From: Flavobacteriales bacterium UBA4422
GTDB lineage: Bacteria; Bacteroidota; Bacteroidia; Flavobacteriales_G; Salibacteraceae
Direction of reading: 5' to 3'
Assembly (NCBI GenBank): GCA_002389645.1
Contig: DGQE01000018.1
Span: 1 to 64,000, forward strand
Length of the DNA: 64,000 nt
In this document: positions 57,701 through 64,000 of the stretch, piece by piece
How the letters are laid out: each line of letters starts with the position of its first letter
Position numbering within the stretch: position 1 is the first letter of the stretch
Made by a program: the position numbers and the translations under genes
Notes under the pieces: generated by a model
What the model saw: only the letters and a program-made list of their open reading frames with translations
Database searches by the model: none
What the model was told of the DNA's origin: nothing

Positions 57701-58673
57701 TTCTGGTAATCAACTTACCGATTTCAATGGACTGCTTTATCCTTCTGTATATGACAAGGCAGCTAACACGCAATCTTTAGACAACGATGGCTCAGGTCCC
57801 TTTACTTATTCTGAGTGGAGAAACCTTGTTTTTAAAGGGAAATCAAGCGTTACTAATGGAGCGTTTTCTTTTGAATTCGTAGTTCCAAAAGACATCAATC
57901 GGATCTTTGATGTAGGAAGAATAAATCTATACGCTGATAATTCAACAGTAGATGCAAATGGTGATTTTAGATCTTTTAGTATCGGAGGCTTATCTGATAA
58001 TCCTGTGATTGACGAGGAAGGTCCTGAAATCGATTTATTTATGAATAATACCAAGTTCGTGTTTGGCGGTTTAACCAATGAAAGTCCAAATTTGTATGCT
58101 GAGGTTTTTGATGAAAATGGCATTAATATGGTAGGAAGCGGCATTGGTCATGACATCACTGCTGTATTAGATAATAACACTTCGAATACACTGGTTTTGA
58201 ACGAGTATTATGAGTCAGACCTAGATTCATATACTACGGGTAAGGTTTTGTATCCGTTTAGGGAGCTTGATGAAGGAAAACATAGTCTTAAGCTTCAAGT
58301 TTGGGATGTGAACAATAACCCTTCAGACTCGTATACCGAATTTGTTGTGGCAAATGATGAAGAATTAGCCCTAGAACATGTGCTTAATTATCCGAATCCA
58401 TTCACCACGAATACTGATTTTTATTTTGAACATAATAAACCTGGACAGGCTTTATCTGTTAGAATTGAAGTTTTTACGATCGCGGGAAAATTGGTCAAAT
58501 CATTTGACGGGGAATATGTTTCTGACGGATTTCGTGTTGGGCCGATTAATTGGAATGGTAGGGATGAATTTGGTGATGTGCTGGCAAAAGGAGTTTACCT
58601 CTATCGCGTGTCTGTTAAAACCATTTTGGGTGAGTCAGTTGAAAAATATGAGCGCTTAGTTTTGTTAAAATAG
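54789..58673 (+). CDS. porU: Type IX secretion system sortase PorU
   Basis: 1294 residues from ATG at 54789 (MKMKFSFLLLCFALGANLFAQ signal). The central gingipain-like C25 peptidase domain holds the catalytic pair: His809 in YIGHGGELGWAHE and Cys843 in ITATCEFARFDDPRR, plus VPTHQMLNSLSPTGSIASDDYYG. A C-terminal FlgD-like/Ig region (LNYPNPFTTNTDFYFEH, GPINWNGRDEFGDVLAKGVYLYRV) follows. PorU removes the sorting domain from type IX cargo and attaches A-LPS. It is next to porV as in other Bacteroidota. Confidence 0.95.
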   Translation: MKMKFSFLLLCFALGANLFAQKSIPSGLKENSQIKTNTSSDEKQNEFVLEWQGVKEYRAIDERKIDQVFFKGARIRAKTRLPYFAWTIEVSQSTESIKASLKNAKSEYVSESERGLLQGVSLPKDFRVSSIVRSSAGKKYAVIMVEPLKKTNSRVEKLLGFDLELTEQGSSSSASRGARGGNSWVDNSVLNSGQWYKLATGEDGIYRVTFKDLQSYGFSMVDVNSDQIKLFGTGAGMLPFSNDQERPDDLIQIPIDVFDGGDGAFDSGDYFLFYGEDQITWKNTNGSFVHETNPFSDSAYYFLSVNEGAEAPKRIKTESVSVSSTRTSEFYDYLDLYEEENINLIKSGRRWYGLEFGSVTSKDFGFNVPNIQRTFPVQLNARYAARSIGIAGVSVSLSLPSQGGVSVTDNVFPVADFYGALYADNGLLSLTTTPNDGDLLTKFELIQGPNLQSKAWLDYIELHARRSITFLSPFMSFRDLNSVEVNAITEFKVKASEAVRVWDVTNVGDIKEMSLTGGVTNGWAFKTSTSVLKDFIVFNESSYLSPTKVGFIENQNLHQLANIEYVIVTHPAFKVYAERLANLHSSEDGLSTAVVTPGQIYNEFSGGAQDVTAIKEFMRMLYHEADSSGGLRPRYLLLFGDASYDYKDKISGNSNFVPTHQMLNSLSPTGSIASDDYYGLLDDDEGESQYDFVDIGIGRLPARSRKEAEDMVGKIERYAQNSSSFGDWRNKIAFVADDADKSDGQTFMRDFETLGNVLDANAQEFLIDKVYMDSYKQQLGSGGARYPEGADAVSDRVGKGALMMYYIGHGGELGWAHERILEVQTINKWSNIDNLPLFITATCEFARFDDPRRTSGGEYVLLNPSGGGIALLTTTRAVYSSPNLTLTTEFTAQAFENLTDEKPRLGDLMLQTKIRTLDTNTSAALNSRSFALLGDPALRLAYPENRIQITSMPDTIGALGKVKVEGIVTDYSGNQLTDFNGLLYPSVYDKAANTQSLDNDGSGPFTYSEWRNLVFKGKSSVTNGAFSFEFVVPKDINRIFDVGRINLYADNSTVDANGDFRSFSIGGLSDNPVIDEEGPEIDLFMNNTKFVFGGLTNESPNLYAEVFDENGINMVGSGIGHDITAVLDNNTSNTLVLNEYYESDLDSYTTGKVLYPFRELDEGKHSLKLQVWDVNNNPSDSYTEFVVANDEELALEHVLNYPNPFTTNTDFYFEHNKPGQALSVRIEVFTIAGKLVKSFDGEYVSDGFRVGPINWNGRDEFGDVLAKGVYLYRVSVKTILGESVEKYERLVLLK

Positions 58674-58689
58674 TCCCTGACTTATTAGT

Positions 58690-58697
58690 TATATTTG
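58690..58697 (+). promoter_or_regulatory. Putative -7 box of porV
   Basis: TATATTTG, 55 bases before the porV ATG. A TTTG lies at 58661-58664, 25 bases away, somewhat far. porV could therefore be transcribed on its own as well as from porU. Confidence 0.4.
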
Positions 58698-58752
58698 CCG
58701 TCTTTATAAAAAACAGCCTATTGCAAGAACTTTACTTGATCGAAATTTAAGT

Positions 58753-60039
58753 ATGAGAAGGATAAAAATAATGAGCATTCTAGTATGCTCACTTTTAGTG
58801 AATGTATTACAGGCTCAGCAAGATGAAGTTCGCAGTTCGGTGCTTCAGTTGAATACAATTACCACCGCAGTTCCGTTTTTGATTATCAATCCTGAAACTC
58901 GAGGTGGTGGAATGGGAGATGTTGGAGTCTCAACAAGTCCTGACGGAAATTCATTGCATTGGAATGTAGCTAAATATGCTTTTATAGAAGGAAAGTCTGG
59001 GGCTTCTATTTCTTACACCCCTTGGCTACGGGCTTTAGTTCCTGATATTTCACTTTCATATCTTACTGGATATTATCGGATTGATAAAATGAGCACAGTG
59101 GCTGTGGGGTTACGTTATTTTTCACTTGGAAATATTCAATTTACTGATCAGTTTGGTAATAATACGGTTCAGTTCACTCCAAATGAATTTGCTTTGAATG
59201 CAGGATATTCAAGAAAGCTGGCTCAGCGATTGTCAGGTGGTTTGAGCGCCAAGTTTATTACTTCCAACCTTACTGGAGGGCAAACGGTAGGTGGTGCGAA
59301 CTCAAAGCCAGGAAGGACAATTGCAGTGGATTTAGGAGTATTTTACACGAATGATGACCTTGTCATGTTTGATAAAGACGTAGTTGTCTCATGGGGTGCA
59401 GCAATCAGTAATCTTGGAGCGAAAATTTCATACACTGATGCAACAACAAGAGACTTCTTGCCGATTAATTTAAGATTGGGACCAACAGTAATGTGGCATT
59501 TGAACGACTTCAACAAAATAAGCGCATCCGTTGACTTCAATAAGTATATGGTTCCCAGTCCACCTAAATATGCTGAGGACGCTAATGGTAATTTTCAGCA
59601 GGACGCTAATGGGAATTTTGTCATTTCTTCAGGTTTAGACCCTGATAGACCAGTGCCTTCGGCTGTTTTCACTTCCTTTTATGACGCGCCTGGATATGGT
59701 GATTACAATGATGCAGGCGAATGGGAGCCAATAAGTGCTGGTGTGTTGCGAGAGGAGCTTAATGAGGTTTCTGCAGGTATTGGAATAGAATACTGGTACG
59801 ATAACCAATTTGCTTTCAGAACAGGCTATTTTACAGAGCATTTTTCTAAAGGAAACCGGAAATATTTGACCTTAGGGGCTGGTTTGAAATTGAATGTTTT
59901 TAGCTTGGACTTCAGTTATCTGATTTCAACGTATAATGTCCGAAGAAATGTTGGTACAACATCTCCATTAGCGAATACTTTGAGATTTACGTTGTCGTTT
60001 AACTTTGATGAAATGTCAAAAGCTGAGGGTACAGATTAA
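58753..60039 (+). CDS. porV: Type IX secretion outer-membrane protein PorV
   Basis: 428 residues. Signal (MSILVCSLLVNVLQAQQ region). The family opening TAVPFLIINPETRGGGMGDVGVSTSPDGNSLHWN is diagnostic, followed by GKSGASISYTPWLRALVPDIS and barrel strands. PorV shuttles cargo from the translocon to PorU. Its TAA overlaps the ATG of ispF by one base. Confidence 0.95.
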   Translation: MRRIKIMSILVCSLLVNVLQAQQDEVRSSVLQLNTITTAVPFLIINPETRGGGMGDVGVSTSPDGNSLHWNVAKYAFIEGKSGASISYTPWLRALVPDISLSYLTGYYRIDKMSTVAVGLRYFSLGNIQFTDQFGNNTVQFTPNEFALNAGYSRKLAQRLSGGLSAKFITSNLTGGQTVGGANSKPGRTIAVDLGVFYTNDDLVMFDKDVVVSWGAAISNLGAKISYTDATTRDFLPINLRLGPTVMWHLNDFNKISASVDFNKYMVPSPPKYAEDANGNFQQDANGNFVISSGLDPDRPVPSAVFTSFYDAPGYGDYNDAGEWEPISAGVLREELNEVSAGIGIEYWYDNQFAFRTGYFTEHFSKGNRKYLTLGAGLKLNVFSLDFSYLISTYNVRRNVGTTSPLANTLRFTLSFNFDEMSKAEGTD

Positions 60040-60518
60040 TGAAGATTAGAGTAGGCTTTGGTTATGATGTTCATCAACTTAAAGAAGGACGACTTTGCAG
60101 ACTTGGTGGAGTGGAAATTCCTTCTGATATAGGGCCTGATGGTCACTCGGATGCAGATGTCCTTTTGCACGCAATTTGCGATGCCATACTTGGGGCTGCC
60201 GGATTAAGAGATATTGGATTTCATTTCCCTAATACAAGTGATGAGTTTAAGGATGCTGATAGCAGAAATTTATTATCTGACGTTATGACGTTAATTTCAG
60301 AAAAAGGTTATCAGGTTGGGAATATTGATGCCACACTTGTTTCTGAAGTACCTAAAATTTCGCCATATATCTCGCAGATAAAAGCATCCATAGCTTCATT
60401 ATGTAACCTCGAAGATGATGAGGTCGGTGTAAAGGCTACGACTAGCGAAACAGTAGGTTTTGTTGGTCGAAAAGAAGGTATAGAGGCATATGCCGTGGTT
60501 TTGCTTGAAAAGCCTTAA
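60039..60518 (+). CDS. ispF: 2-C-methyl-D-erythritol 2,4-cyclodiphosphate synthase
   Basis: 159 residues. RVGFGYDVHQLKEGR with the zinc ligands D and H, GHSDADVLLHAICDAILGAAGLRDIGFHFP, and KATTSETVGFVGRKEGIEAYAVV at the end. Fifth step of the non-mevalonate isoprenoid pathway. Translationally coupled to porV. Confidence 0.97.
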   Translation: MKIRVGFGYDVHQLKEGRLCRLGGVEIPSDIGPDGHSDADVLLHAICDAILGAAGLRDIGFHFPNTSDEFKDADSRNLLSDVMTLISEKGYQVGNIDATLVSEVPKISPYISQIKASIASLCNLEDDEVGVKATTSETVGFVGRKEGIEAYAVVLLEKP

Positions 60519-60521
60519 TCT

Positions 60522-61013
60522 ATGAAAGAGACAATTTCAAAAACATTGCATTATGAGCTGCATGATGATCTATCAGAGCTCACTCAAGATCAGGTGAAGC
60601 TTATTGGGGCAGCTTCTAAGGCTTCTACTCTAGCTTACGCTCCTTATTCAGATTTTTTTGTTGGTTGTGCAATTCTTTTAGAAGATCGTACAGTTGTAAC
60701 CGCAAGCAATAAAGAAAATGCGGCCTTTCCAGCTGGAATTTGTGCAGAAAGAAATGCTTTAAACTTTGTTTCAGATCATCACCAGGGAAAAACAATTTTA
60801 AAACTTGCTGTAGTGTCAAAACCAAACCGATTTGAAATGACTGAACCTGCCGCGCCTTGCGGTATTTGCAGGCAAGTTATTTGCGAAACAGAAAAATTAC
60901 AGCAAACTGATATAGAAATCATTATGGCCTCGGCTTCTGGTAAGGTTTTGATTGTTAGTGATTCAGAGTCGATTTTACCATTTCACTTCTACCTTTCTCA
61001 GCTTAAGAAGTAA
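60522..61013 (+). CDS. cdd: Cytidine deaminase
   Basis: 163 residues. The zinc site is formed by CAERNALNF (Cys and catalytic Glu) and PAAPCGICRQVICE (two Cys), with NKENAAFPAG before it. It deaminates cytidine and deoxycytidine. It lies between ispF and pdhA; the porV-to-pdhA order is common in Flavobacteriia. Confidence 0.95.
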   Translation: MKETISKTLHYELHDDLSELTQDQVKLIGAASKASTLAYAPYSDFFVGCAILLEDRTVVTASNKENAAFPAGICAERNALNFVSDHHQGKTILKLAVVSKPNRFEMTEPAAPCGICRQVICETEKLQQTDIEIIMASASGKVLIVSDSESILPFHFYLSQLKK

Positions 61014-61052
61014 GCAATTATCGATCAATGCTGTTTTGATGTATTCATGTTA

Positions 61053-61060
61053 TATTTTTG
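61053..61060 (+). promoter_or_regulatory. Putative -7 box of pdhA
   Basis: TATTTTTG, 20 bases before the ATG. A TTG at 61036-61038 is closer than usual (14 bases). Confidence 0.35.
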
Positions 61061-61080
61061 CCATCCATTAATAGAAAATT

Positions 61081-62094
61081 ATGGCTCAGAAAACAGCTTC
61101 TAAGAAATTGGAATTTAGCAAAGAAGTTTACCTTAAATGGTATAAGGATATCCTCCTTATGAGACGTTTTGAGGAAACTTGCGGTAATCTTTATTTGCAG
61201 CAAAAATTTGGCGGCTTTTGTCACCTTTATATCGGACAAGAAGCTATAGCTGCAGGTTTTGCTTCAGCGATGCATAAAGGGGATAAAATAATCACAGCTT
61301 ATCGTGATCATGCGCATCCACTTGCTCTAGGGATGGACCCTAAATATGTTATGGCAGAACTTTATGGAAAGAGCACTGGGTGTTCTAAAGGAAAGGGAGG
61401 TTCAATGCACATGTTTAGCAAGGAGTTAAATATGATGGGAGGACACGGAATCGTGGGCGCTCAAATTCCAATGGGAGCTGGTATTGCTTTCGCAGAGAAA
61501 TATAATGGAACCAAGAATGTTTGTTTAACCTTTATGGGAGATGGTGCTGTGCGTCAAGGCGCTTTGCACGAGACGTTTAATATGGCCATGTTGTGGAAAC
61601 TGCCTGTTGTATTTATTGTGGAAAACAATAATTACGCAATGGGAACTTCAGTGGCTAGAACCACCAATGTGACGGACCTTTCTAAATTAGGTTTGAGCTA
61701 TGACATGCCAGGAGAGTCAGTAGACGGAATGAGCGTTGAAGCAGTTCATAATGCAATTAAGAAGGCCGCAGATTTTGCTAGAGAAGGTAAAGGACCTTAT
61801 TTGCTTGATATTAGAACGTACAGATATAAAGGTCATTCAATGAGTGATCCTCAGAAGTATAGGTCTAAAGAAGAAGTGAATGATTACAAGGATAAAGATC
61901 CATTGAATCAAGTGCTGAACACTATTCTAGAGCAAGGTTGGTTAAAAGATGCTGATGTCAAGAAGATTGAGGCTGAAGTTAAAGCTAGGGTTGAAGAGTC
62001 TGTGAAGTTTGCAGAAGATTCACCATTACCTGATGAAAGCGAGCTTTATACTGATATTTATTCGCATGATGACTATCCATATATAATGGATTAA
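61081..62094 (+). CDS. pdhA: Pyruvate dehydrogenase E1 component, alpha subunit
   Basis: 337 residues. GFCHLYIGQEAIAAGFASAM, YRDHAHPLALG, GGSMHMFSKELNMMGGHGIVGAQIPMGAGIAFA, the TPP/magnesium motif GDGAVRQGALHETFNMAMLW to ENNNYAMGT, and the phosphorylation-loop-type RYKGHSMSDPQKYR. It decarboxylates pyruvate with TPP. The E1 beta gene is not adjacent; the E2 gene follows directly, so beta lies elsewhere in the genome. Confidence 0.95.
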   Translation: MAQKTASKKLEFSKEVYLKWYKDILLMRRFEETCGNLYLQQKFGGFCHLYIGQEAIAAGFASAMHKGDKIITAYRDHAHPLALGMDPKYVMAELYGKSTGCSKGKGGSMHMFSKELNMMGGHGIVGAQIPMGAGIAFAEKYNGTKNVCLTFMGDGAVRQGALHETFNMAMLWKLPVVFIVENNNYAMGTSVARTTNVTDLSKLGLSYDMPGESVDGMSVEAVHNAIKKAADFAREGKGPYLLDIRTYRYKGHSMSDPQKYRSKEEVNDYKDKDPLNQVLNTILEQGWLKDADVKKIEAEVKARVEESVKFAEDSPLPDESELYTDIYSHDDYPYIMD

Positions 62095-62109
62095 TTAAAA
62101 GATTGTTAG

Positions 62110-63357
62110 ATGGCTGAAGTAATAAAAATGCCCAAGCTTAGTGATACCATGGAAGAAGGTGTTATCGCTACTTGGCAAAAGAAAGTAGGAGATCAAGTTA
62201 ATGCTGGTGATGTCTTAGCAGAAATAGAGTCAGATAAGGCTACAATGGAATTTGAGTCTTTTCATGCAGGCACTCTGTTGCATATTGAAATTCCTGCTGG
62301 TAAATCTACACATGTTGATGGTGTAATTGCAATCATTGGCGAAAAAGGAGAAGATATCCAAGCAGCTTTGAAGACTGCCAAGGAAGAAGCCCCAGCAAAA
62401 AAAGAGGATAAAGCAGCTGCCGCTCCAGCAAAACAAGAGTCTACATCAACTCCAGCAGTCGCTCCAGTTAAAGCGCAGCCTAGACCAGTTGAGAAAGCCC
62501 CAGTTGCTAGTGATGATTCAAGAATGAAAATTTCGCCACTGGCGAAAAAACTTGCTGAAGAAAGAGGTGTTAGCTTACGCAGTATTCGTGGTTCTGGTGA
62601 AAACGGAAGAATCGTAAAACGCGATATAGAAAATGCTAATCTTTCTCAGGTTCCTCAGATCGAGCGTCACAGAGATGTGGAAATAACTCAAATGCGAAAG
62701 ACTATTGCACGCAGATTAAGTGAAAGCAAATTCACTGCCCCACATTTCTATCTAACGATAGACTTGGACATGGACAGAGCTGTTGACGCGCGCAAGGCAA
62801 TCAATGAAGCTATTAGTCCTGAGAAGATTTCATTTAATGACCTTGTAATTAAGGCATCTGCCATTGCATTAAAGGAGCACCCAAGTGTTAATGCGGGCTG
62901 GCATGGAGACTTTATTAGATATAACGAGCATGTACATATTGGTGTAGCCGTAGCAGTGGATGAAGGACTACTCGTTCCTGTTGTTAGACATGCTGATGGG
63001 AAAGTATTGACTCAGATCTCTGCTGAGGTTAGGGATTACGCTAAACGCGCTAAAACAAAAAAATTGCAGCCTGAAGATTGGCAAGGAAACACCTTTACCA
63101 TTTCTAATTTAGGAATGTTCGGTATCGAGGAGTTTACTGCCATTATTAACCCACCTGATAGCTGCATTATGGCAGTTGGCTCTATTCGTCAAGAGCCTGT
63201 TGTAAAAGACGGTGAGGTCAAGGTTGGAAATAGAATGAAAGTGACCCTTAGTTGCGACCATCGTGTGGTTGATGGTGTTTTAGGAGCTCAATTTCTTGAA
63301 ACCTTCAGAAAGTATATTGAGAACCCAATAGTCTTGTTGGGTATGTCTTCTATTTAA
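62110..63357 (+). CDS. pdhC: Pyruvate dehydrogenase E2, dihydrolipoamide acetyltransferase
   Basis: 415 residues. One N-terminal lipoyl domain with the modified lysine in IESDKATMEFESF, an Ala/Pro/Lys-rich hinge (about 95-140), a peripheral-subunit-binding domain (ISPLAKKLAEERGVSLRSIRGSG), and the catalytic domain with TISNLGMFGIEEFTAIINPP and the active His in SCDHRVVDGVLGAQF. It transfers acetyl groups from lipoamide to CoA. It ends eight bases into the convergent M23 peptidase gene. E3 is not in the window. Confidence 0.95.
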   Translation: MAEVIKMPKLSDTMEEGVIATWQKKVGDQVNAGDVLAEIESDKATMEFESFHAGTLLHIEIPAGKSTHVDGVIAIIGEKGEDIQAALKTAKEEAPAKKEDKAAAAPAKQESTSTPAVAPVKAQPRPVEKAPVASDDSRMKISPLAKKLAEERGVSLRSIRGSGENGRIVKRDIENANLSQVPQIERHRDVEITQMRKTIARRLSESKFTAPHFYLTIDLDMDRAVDARKAINEAISPEKISFNDLVIKASAIALKEHPSVNAGWHGDFIRYNEHVHIGVAVAVDEGLLVPVVRHADGKVLTQISAEVRDYAKRAKTKKLQPEDWQGNTFTISNLGMFGIEEFTAIINPPDSCIMAVGSIRQEPVVKDGEVKVGNRMKVTLSCDHRVVDGVLGAQFLETFRKYIENPIVLLGMSSI

Positions 63358-64000
63358 TAGAAGCGCTCAAAGCGATATTGTCTTTTTGTTGAGAAGCCAG
63401 GCCGATATTATCGAGTCTGGCTTTCCATTGTTTAAGATGCTCATTGAATTCTTCACGATACTCGGCTTTAATAGGTTCGCTAGGTGGAATTTTCTCTCTT
63501 CTATGATCCACTTGCTTACCGTTTTTCCAGAATCTGAAACACACATGAGGGCCTGTTGCCAAGCCGGTGCTGCCTATATATCCAATCGTCTGACCTTGCT
63601 TAACTCTAGTCCCGGGCTTCATGCCACTGGCAATCTTGCTCATGTGCAAATACTGAGTCGTATAAGTGCTATTATGCCTGACTTTAACGTAGTTCCCATT
63701 AAATTTTGAATACCGTGCTTCAGTTACGACACCATCTCCGACAGCCATGATTGGAGTCCCTGTAGGGGCGGCATAATCAGTTCCTAAATGTGCTTTCCAT
63801 CTTTTCTGAACTGGATGAAACCTTCGTTGAGTGTAACCGGAAGAAAGTCGGCTAAACTTTAAAGGAGCTTGTAAAAATGCCTTTCTTAAACTATTACCCG
63901 ATTCGTCAAAATAATCTTCTTTATCGTTTTGAGAAAATTTAAATGCATAATATGGCTCGCCTTCATGATTGAATAAGGCAGATTGAACCTCGTCAATTCC
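63350..64000 (-). CDS. M23 (LytM-type) metallopeptidase, 5' end outside the window
   Basis: 217 residues to the window edge; the frame remains open at 64000. The zinc site is AHLGTDYAAPTGTP (HxxxD), with QYLHMSKIASGM and GPHVCFRFWKNG supplying the later histidines; the usual HLH is HVC here, a known variant. It cuts peptidoglycan cross-bridges or has an endopeptidase role. The N-terminal part with signal and any membrane anchor is missing because of the window. It is convergent with the E2 gene and overlaps it by eight bases. Confidence 0.85.
   Translation of the reverse strand, partial: GIDEVQSALFNHEGEPYYAFKFSQNDKEDYFDESGNSLRKAFLQAPLKFSRLSSGYTQRRFHPVQKRWKAHLGTDYAAPTGTPIMAVGDGVVTEARYSKFNGNYVKVRHNSTYTTQYLHMSKIASGMKPGTRVKQGQTIGYIGSTGLATGPHVCFRFWKNGKQVDHRREKIPPSEPIKAEYREEFNEHLKQWKARLDNIGLASQQKDNIALSASIK

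Noticed and set aside
1..64000. CRISPR array, prophage, complete insertion sequence, rRNA or riboswitch
   Set aside because: No spaced direct repeats, phage structural genes, transposase, rRNA sequence or recognisable aptamer was seen on either strand.

Overview
The window is ordinary chromosome of a Bacteroidota bacterium, most likely a marine member of the Flavobacteriales (Cryomorphaceae or Schleiferiaceae-like; this placement is inference). The evidence is direct: type IX secretion genes (gldJ, a porP/sprF-type gene, porU, porV), several secreted proteins with type IX C-terminal sorting domains, a SusC/TonB-type receptor with a carboxypeptidase-like N-terminal domain, promoters of the TTG-N19/20-TAnnTTTG type, and two sodium/proton antiporters.

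Layout. 1-5200 is an accessory zone. It holds a tyrosine-recombinase relic with an in-frame stop, a membrane glycosyltransferase, and then an integron-like cassette array without an integrase (2324-5022): four attC-like imperfect palindromes separate a MazEF-type toxin-antitoxin cassette, a DUF3050 cassette, a membrane-protein cassette and a truncated fourth cassette. Three of the four cassette reading frames end inside the recombination site and take their last residues from it (NNVYKK twice, NNV once). 5280-13265 carries a type IX cargo gene and a phenylacetate-degradation cluster (paaC, paaD, paaG, paaH, paaI, paaJ), interrupted by an opposite-strand dacB and by a 660-bp gene-poor tract with a perfect 18-bp palindrome. 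13266-16804 has the GTPases era and der flanking a frameshifted secreted protein.

16868-19876 is a three-gene metal-uptake set (HYC_CC_PP protein, periplasmic HMA protein, TonB-dependent receptor). 19873-25193 has a lipid kinase, gene relics, a glycosyltransferase, a VOC protein, a lipoprotein and a type IX cargo protein. 25200-30093 is the pyk / IPExxxVDY-like / rnc / fabF / acpP block plus a nitroreductase. 30144-36883 has purN, a 999-residue CPA1 antiporter with a C-terminal cyclic-nucleotide-binding-like domain, two tRNA-Val genes, an ABC-F protein with a damaged second Walker A, and a choice-of-anchor V type IX cargo protein. 37449-40922 is a sigma factor / TonB-C membrane protein pair divergent from a carboxypeptidase-regulatory / vWA gene that appears split by a frameshift.

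41103-49199 is a long minus-strand run: anmK, glutamate dehydrogenase, MscS channel, nhaD, exbB, exbD, tonB, folC. 49256-50404 is an acyl-CoA dehydrogenase and 50425-51729 is murF. 51794-60039 is a type IX secretion island (gldJ, porP/sprF, porU, porV), continuing into ispF, cdd, pdhA (E1 alpha), the E2 subunit, and a convergent M23 peptidase cut by the window end. Most of the window is housekeeping. The cassette array is the part most worth following up.
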